Source of the DNA: Unio delphinus
Lineage: Eukaryota > Mollusca > Bivalvia > Unionida > Unionidae
Direction of reading: 5' to 3'
DNA length: 64,000 nt
Assembly: GCA_029339505.1 (NCBI GenBank)
Contig: JAQISU010000193.1
Location: 1,767,501 to 1,831,500 of the forward strand
This document shows positions 58,280 to 64,000 of the stretch, piece by piece. Below the pieces are notes generated by a model. That model did no database searches. It was not told the DNA's origin and saw nothing but the letters and a program-made list of their open reading frames with translations. The translations under genes and the position numbers were made by a program. Each line of letters starts with the position of its first letter. The first letter of the stretch is position 1.

Positions 58280-61200
58280 AGATAGGTCGCTGACACAAAT
58301 ATTTGAACTTGCATTCCTTCATTTGTAAAACACGTATAGAAAGGAGACATACAAATCGATATTCTTAAACATGACGAGGCAACAATAACGCCATAGTTGC
58401 AACGTTTATTTACGGGCAATCACTGGAAATTAAAGACAATTTTGGATTCATGACTAGGGCCATTTATCTTTGTTAAACATTTGTATAATGCAAGCCCACG
58501 TGATGATCCATTTAATTGATGACGTGGAAAGTATGATTTGGTCTTTAAATATTATCGAATCTATCTCGCATAAAGCGACTGTCTTCTTCCACACGTGTCG
58601 CAGATTTGTTCCATAATAGGTTATCCGATCTGCCTTTTAAGGATGCAAAAACAATAAAAAATAAAGGTAGTACATTTGACAAAAGAATAATTATCATTTC
58701 CAGAAAACTCTACATATCTGAATTTTCTCGATGTATGGAGATTTTACTATTAGTTTTTGTAATCTTAATACAAGGGTCAACAATTCAAATGTTCGCGACA
58801 TTAGCATGCTTATATCGATATTGAGAATTATATGTATTTTGATATGACTTTAGTAGTCAAAATTTCAAATATGCGTATCATCCAACTTTCTTGAGTTTTT
58901 CTGAAAGTTTGATGCGATATTTTCATCATGATCGTTGTCGGAGATCTTTTACAGACTTTCTGCCATAAACGTTATGCTAAAATGAATTGTTATGGTACTT
59001 ACATGGGTATTTCTGACATTGATTTTACTAACGTAAATCAGGAAACTGATTTTTTCTTATATTTGATATGTATTTTATGTTTCAATTCAATGACAAGTTA
59101 TGTTCCCACAGGATGCGCGAGACTGACAGGGGCCGAAATTCTCAAATAGCGTCTAGTCTGATACGTGTAAACATCCACGTCTGTTACACTCATTTATCAG
59201 GGCATATTTAAACATATTACCTGAAATTACACGAATGATTACGACACGCAGTTTAAAGATTATAGCTGTAGTGAATTGCCAATATTTTATTAATAGACTA
59301 ATGGGAAATATTAAGCCCAGGTAACATGCAGCAGAATGTCCGACCTTGTGGGAGAATTTTTGCACACGTGTATAAGAATAAAATATATTTTTACTATTTG
59401 GCCAGTAACCTTTAATGAGATAAAAAAAAACACAGATAAGACAGGCCAGAACATGTTTGAAATGTATTTTATGAATCTGTTACACATTATTGATTCAATA
59501 AATGCAACCAGTGCAACGTCATACAGAGTACGTTATCAAAACCGTGTCATTTTTAGACGGGGGTAAAGCTAATAGTGTTAGAAATGTCTTATAGTAAACG
59601 AAATTCTGGAACGTATGCAAAACAATTTGTATGTTACGTAACAGCAAAAAAAACAGCACAATTCTTAAAGTTATATTATTATTTTATTTAAGATTTGCAT
59701 AGTCGATTATGGAAATAAATGCCGGAAGCCACACAAAAAAAGGCTATCAGTTGATTGTCTTAGTCGGCACTGAAGTTAACTAGGGTTGTTATGGAGAAAT
59801 TACTGTAATTTATTAATGGAAATGCAACGAACTATTAGTATTAGGAGCAACTGACACAATGCATGAACACATATAATGTATTAATGTATGAACAGATACG
59901 TCACACCTTTTCCGTTTGAAGGTGGTCGTTGTGTTCACCAGTATTGAATGCTGCTGTCGTTGAGCTGCTATTATTGACAAGAGAATATGGCCTTGTAATT
60001 CATTGTGGAGTCGTACGCATTTTATTAAATATGTAATACAAAATAAAGCAATACTAGTGAGAGAGTATTCAATTCCAGTCTTGACGACTTGTATGCCGTG
60101 ACATTGGATAAAGTCTGCAAGAATGTATGTATGTCCGTCTATCTCAAACTTTGACATCAAAAGAGTACAGTATGTTTTAAACATACGTTTCAATATATAT
60201 TATATTTTAACAGCTTCCTGACTGGTTTGTTTGTGATTAATTAATTTTAATACGTTTATAAACTTCAATATATATAATATTCATTATTTCAAATAGTTAG
60301 TACTTTGAGAGTTTTTGTTCGTTTCCAAATGTCTTTGTGTATTCCTATATTTTAACGATACGGACCAATTAGTATTTTACCCAGAAAGATTCACAATTAA
60401 GATAGAAATTTCAAATTTGTGACCATCATTTCTTGAAATGGTATCTGGACGTGTGTTTGCTTTATCATTTGTGGTAAAGTATCTCAATATCTTCTTGCAA
60501 CATTCACATTAAAAGGTTTTAACGTTATAACTTGTATAGTTCGATTATAATATTCAACAAACAACTTTACAACCATTGAACGTAGGATACATTTAAATCC
60601 AACAAGTTCTTAAACGTTTAGCTCAATATGTATGTTCTTTGGCTAGATTGTTTGATTTATGATTGGCTTTACAATGCAAAACTATGCAGCTTTTCTCATG
60701 GTTTCCTGAGAATGTAAGCTTGTTGACATAAAAATTGAATTCGTTTGATTACTCATGGGAGACAAAAGTTCCCATAACACACCCAAGCATAACATATCTG
60801 AAATATTTATATTTACATATATCTTTGTTGTGATTACAAAGTTATATCGCTCAATGTATATTTATAATCTTACTGAATAGTTTGTAATATGACACTATGT
60901 TTATAGTTTGTTTTGCACTAAGGTTTGCTAGGTCATGTTATTCCTGTTGACATTGGTCTTACAATCCAGACCAAGGTAATTTATAAAATGTCTCTTAGTA
61001 GTTCTGATATATAAACATATCCATCATAGGTCACCAATCGTTTATGCTAACCTCTTTAATTATTCAATGTCATCATATGTAATTATTACAATCAGTGTGG
61101 TACTTAATGTGAGGTGGTGTATTGGTATAACGTGTAAATCAGAGGTTAACAACCTGCATGTTTTGTTTTCAAATTATTTGTTTCGATTTCCTTTGCGTAG

Positions 61201-61480
61201 CTAGAACATTCCTAATATTTGGATGGTGGTGATTAGTAAGTTTTACCTTAGCTAAGTAAGAAAAACAAAATGCAATGCTGGACTACATCATAAATTAAGC
61301 TATCAAATCTAGTCATTTAAGCTCCATAACGTATTTTTCAAATTAAAATGGCCAATCCGTTGAATTTACGTATAATCGTTTATCAATCAATCGCCAATAC
61401 ATTATGAATTGTTTACAAAATATTCATATTAATAGCAAAAGTATCATGATTTTCTCAACAATTTTATAAAGTACACTAAA
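58280..61480. other. no recognisable gene
   Basis: Frames of 60-126 codons occur, but none has recognisable domains or convincing splice context. The longest, 60193-59813 minus, has cysteine and hydrophobic content yet no identifiable family. Confidence 0.35.
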
Positions 61481-61489
61481 TTTTATATT

Positions 61490-62530
61490 TATGGATCAAA
61501 GGTTGATCAAAAGGCTGCTGCAGCTTTCGTTAGTGGCAAACACATAACCAAATTGCACGTGCCAAACGATGCGTCCATATTTTCAGTGGAAATCAGAGCA
61601 ATAGACCTTGCTCTGAAATTTAAAGAAGAAAAAAGCATTTTAAATAGCATTATCTTTTGTGACTCATTATCAGTGCTTCAGTCGCTACACAATAGAAAAC
61701 TGGATAATCCATTATTAGTCAATATTCTCGTCCAAAACTCGGAGCTTAGTACCTCCTACAATATAGTATACTGTTGGCTACCTAGCAATGTTGGTATTAG
61801 AGGTAATGAAGAAGCAGACCGGGATGTTAAGATGGCTCTATCCCAAGAACCATAGGATTTTAAATTACCGTTTACTAATTTTAAACCTTGTATCAAAAAG
61901 TATCTACGTCAGAAGTGGCAGGTGTCATGGGATGATGCAGTCAATAACAAACTTCATGCCATCAAACCAACCTTGGGAGAATGGACTCCTTCCTACAGAA
62001 GTAGGGAGGAGGTTGTCATTGCAAGAATCAGAATCAGTTATACATACATTACCCACTCCCACATACTAAAAGGTGAAGATCCACCAGAGTGCGTTTCTTG
62101 CAATGAACCATTCACTGTTAAGCACTTTATGACCGAGTGTTCCGACCTGCAACCTACGCGTGATAAATACTATAATGTACATGACATGAAGAAACTTTTT
62201 GATACTATACAAATCACTAGTATTTTAGATTTACTGAAGGAAGTAAATCTTTATTTAAACTATAACTTGTATGACATCACCTAAAATCATTTTTATCTAA
62301 TCCAAATACCGTCTCTTATTTACAACATCTTATCATCAACATACACAGTTTACATCTCCCGTTGATTGGGAAGCTTCATATTTTCTTGTTACCAACATCT
62401 TACCATTTTATATTTAACTATTATGTTTTTTTTTATATCGCTGGTCGATATTAAACCTTTCTTATTTTTAAACATATAGCCTAAAAGTGCTGGTGCGCCG
62501 TTAAAATTCAATTAATTAATTAATTAATCA
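61490..62530 (+). mobile_element. I/Nimb-like LINE, RNase H end and 3' tail
   Basis: 5' truncated. RNase H remnants: FSVEIRAIDLALKF with the catalytic Glu, IFCDSLSVLQSL with Asp, and YCWLPSNVGIRGNEEADRDV. After a stop near 61853, a shifted frame (61922-62284) gives the C-terminal domain: SREEVVIARIRISYTYITHS, LKGEDPPECVSCNEPFTVKH (zinc-type C..C...H). The 3' UTR ends in GCGCCGTTAAAATTC followed by an AATT-type tail (62508-62529). It is related to, but clearly different from, the element at 17.7-20.7 kb. Confidence 0.85.
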
Positions 62531-62847
62531 AAATATTCCAAGAGAAAAAAATGCTGAAAATTTTAGAGAAAAAGAAGCCTCACACGTGTTCTGTAATTTA
62601 TACCATAACCAGAAATTTTACAGCGTGTGCCTCATTTCAGTATTATTTGTGTTCGACGTTTTGCGTCTCGTTCCTATTTTAAAGTCTAAAACGTGTCTTA
62701 AACGTTAAAACTAAATAGCTTTTTTATGTAAAATAACGATTTTACTGTGATTGGTGTTGAAATAAAGCTATTGCAAACATATTCAAAAATAGCGAAAATA
62801 TTTATACTCATTTGAAAGGAAAAAGGAAATCCCACAAACAATTAAAC

Positions 62848-63074
<227 letters not shown>

Positions 63075-63345
63075 TATTGTACCAAGGGCTATATGGAAAC
63101 AATACAAGTACATTTATCATTCGAATTAGCCATATATGCTAGTGGCAAAGGAATTGTGGATGAGATTTGTCATCTCACACTGTCATGATTTTCGCTGTCG
63201 GATATAAGGGATATCATTTCGTGGCAAATTTATGTATGATTTAGCCCTTTGTGTCAGCTGATTGACTTGGTTTGGTTTAAATTGCTTCGCTATGTCTTGA
63301 CGAGTTTTTCAAAGGCAAACAACATTAATCCAGTTGATCGTAGTG

Positions 63346-63576
63346 AGCAGCAGAGAGGGTGAATCCTACAACGTTTTCAGGCAAAATTTTGATTGAAATC
63401 CTAAAAAGAGCCTTCCTACGATCAAAAAAAAATGTCTCAAGGGCAAACCCTACAACGTTTTCAGACAAAAAATTGATTGAAATCTCCCTACGAAATCATT
63501 TTAACTAAAAAAATGAAAACGATTTTTTAATTAATTTTGGTCGCAACTTGTTGTCATCCACCCTCTCTGCTGCTTA
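63346..63576. repeat. terminal repeat region of a further viral element
   Basis: AGCAGCAGAGAGGGTG at 63346-63361 and its inverted form CACCCTCTCTGCTGCT at 63559-63574 enclose about 200 bp. Inside, a unit with CCTACAACGTTTTCAG(G/A)CAAAA and TTGATTGAAATC occurs twice (about 63365 and 63447). The layout parallels 31865-32224. Confidence 0.7.
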
Positions 63577-63656
63577 GTGATTTCATCACTGGGTTAATAA
63601 AAATAATAAAATGATTTTAACCGAATATTTGATCGAGTCTTTAGGACGAAAATCAT

Positions 63657-64000
63657 TTATGATTTCACAAACAGACTAATCGCTAACACCTCTTCTTGTA
63701 AATCAATCAGATTATTTGACTGGTCGGTGAGTTTGAAATTAATTCTGGTTAATGAATTATTATGGCATCGCATGTAGACAGGATTAATTGGGTTTTCAAT
63801 AATTAGGAATCCTGGAGGAGCTGTTGGTGCAAATGAATAAAGAATATATCCTTGCTGAGCTTGATTTGATCGTTCGAGATTAATCTGATAGCTTCCTTCG
63901 ATAACATCACACACTAAATTGAGCGCAATCACTGAGGATATATTCACGTTGAACGGAGCGATATGCCTGCCGCCACCGTCTGGGTCATTATTGTGTTTGA
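63657..64000 (-). CDS. penton-like minor capsid protein, cut by window edge
   Basis: The minus frame is open from the window end to a TAA at 63657-63659 without breaks. It shows DGGGRHIAPFNVNISSV at the start of the visible part, then ALNLVCDVIEGSYQI, GYILYSFAPTAPPGFLII and LTRINFKLTDQSNNLIDLQE with a hydrophobic end. This is the C-terminal jelly-roll domain of the Polinton/adintovirus penton-like protein. It sits about 80 bp inside the terminal motif, first gene of the element, as in the 32 kb copy. It is better preserved than that copy. The rest of the gene lies beyond the window. Confidence 0.75.
   Translation of the reverse strand, partial: KHNNDPDGGGRHIAPFNVNISSVIALNLVCDVIEGSYQINLERSNQAQQGYILYSFAPTAPPGFLIIENPINPVYMRCHNNSLTRINFKLTDQSNNLIDLQEEVLAISLFVKS

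Overview
The window looks like eukaryotic, AT-rich, repeat-laden animal DNA. The best taxonomic clue is a set of tRNA-type SINE copies (about 8700-8935 and 9300-9490 on the minus strand, 56585-56840 on the plus strand) whose core matches what I remember of molluscan SINEs. A mollusc, perhaps a gastropod, is therefore my inference, not something I could test. Almost no ordinary host gene is visible. The best host candidates are one small cysteine-rich exon (about 24983-25168, minus) and a repeat-containing membrane-protein-like frame (48230-49143, plus).

1-31 kb is host intergenic DNA filled with decayed retroelements: an L2/CR1-like LINE 3' end (2273-3085), an RTE-like LINE (5160-6170), a second L2-like LINE (10900-12640) and an I/Nimb-like LINE with RT and RNase H (17727-20665). 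It also holds two solo-LTR relatives of a gypsy element found further right, several minisatellites (61-bp units at 7.3 kb, 29-bp units at 13.4-14.2 kb) and many simple repeats.

31-52 kb is the notable part: endogenous copies of a Polinton/Maverick- or adintovirus-like double-stranded DNA virus. From a terminal repeat region at 31865-32224, minus-strand morphogenesis genes follow: penton-like minor capsid proteins, a membrane protein, a coiled-coil-like protein, an adenain-type maturation protease, a small basic/hydrophobic core protein, the major capsid protein (37337-35907), a minor virion protein and an acidic/Gly-Ser-rich protein. A MULE transposon (38.74-40.1 kb) interrupts this block. 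Beyond it are an HNH homing-nuclease-like gene, a zinc-ribbon gene, a plus-strand replicase (41391-44813) with PolB-like palm, SF1 helicase and a terminal HNH/endonuclease VII-like domain, a minus-strand retroviral-type integrase (45674-44806) and a phospholipase A2-like gene. A gypsy retrotransposon (RT/RNase H, polypurine tract, about 1.1 kb LTR) sits at 46.07-48.06 kb. A divergent second copy of part of the capsid block lies at 50.77-52.14 kb and ends at the same terminal motif. An integrase remnant at 31.03-31.32 kb and a further element starting at 63345 and leaving the window on the right show that at least three related elements cluster here.

The viral genes carry stops and frame breaks, so this is an endogenized, decaying copy. 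Many frame breaks fall on homopolymer runs, so part of the damage may be sequence error. 52-63 kb is again host DNA with a repeat duplicated from 27.8-29.0 kb, simple repeats, a 5-copy tandem repeat at 55.2 kb, a SINE and the RNase H end of another I/Nimb-like LINE (61490-62530).
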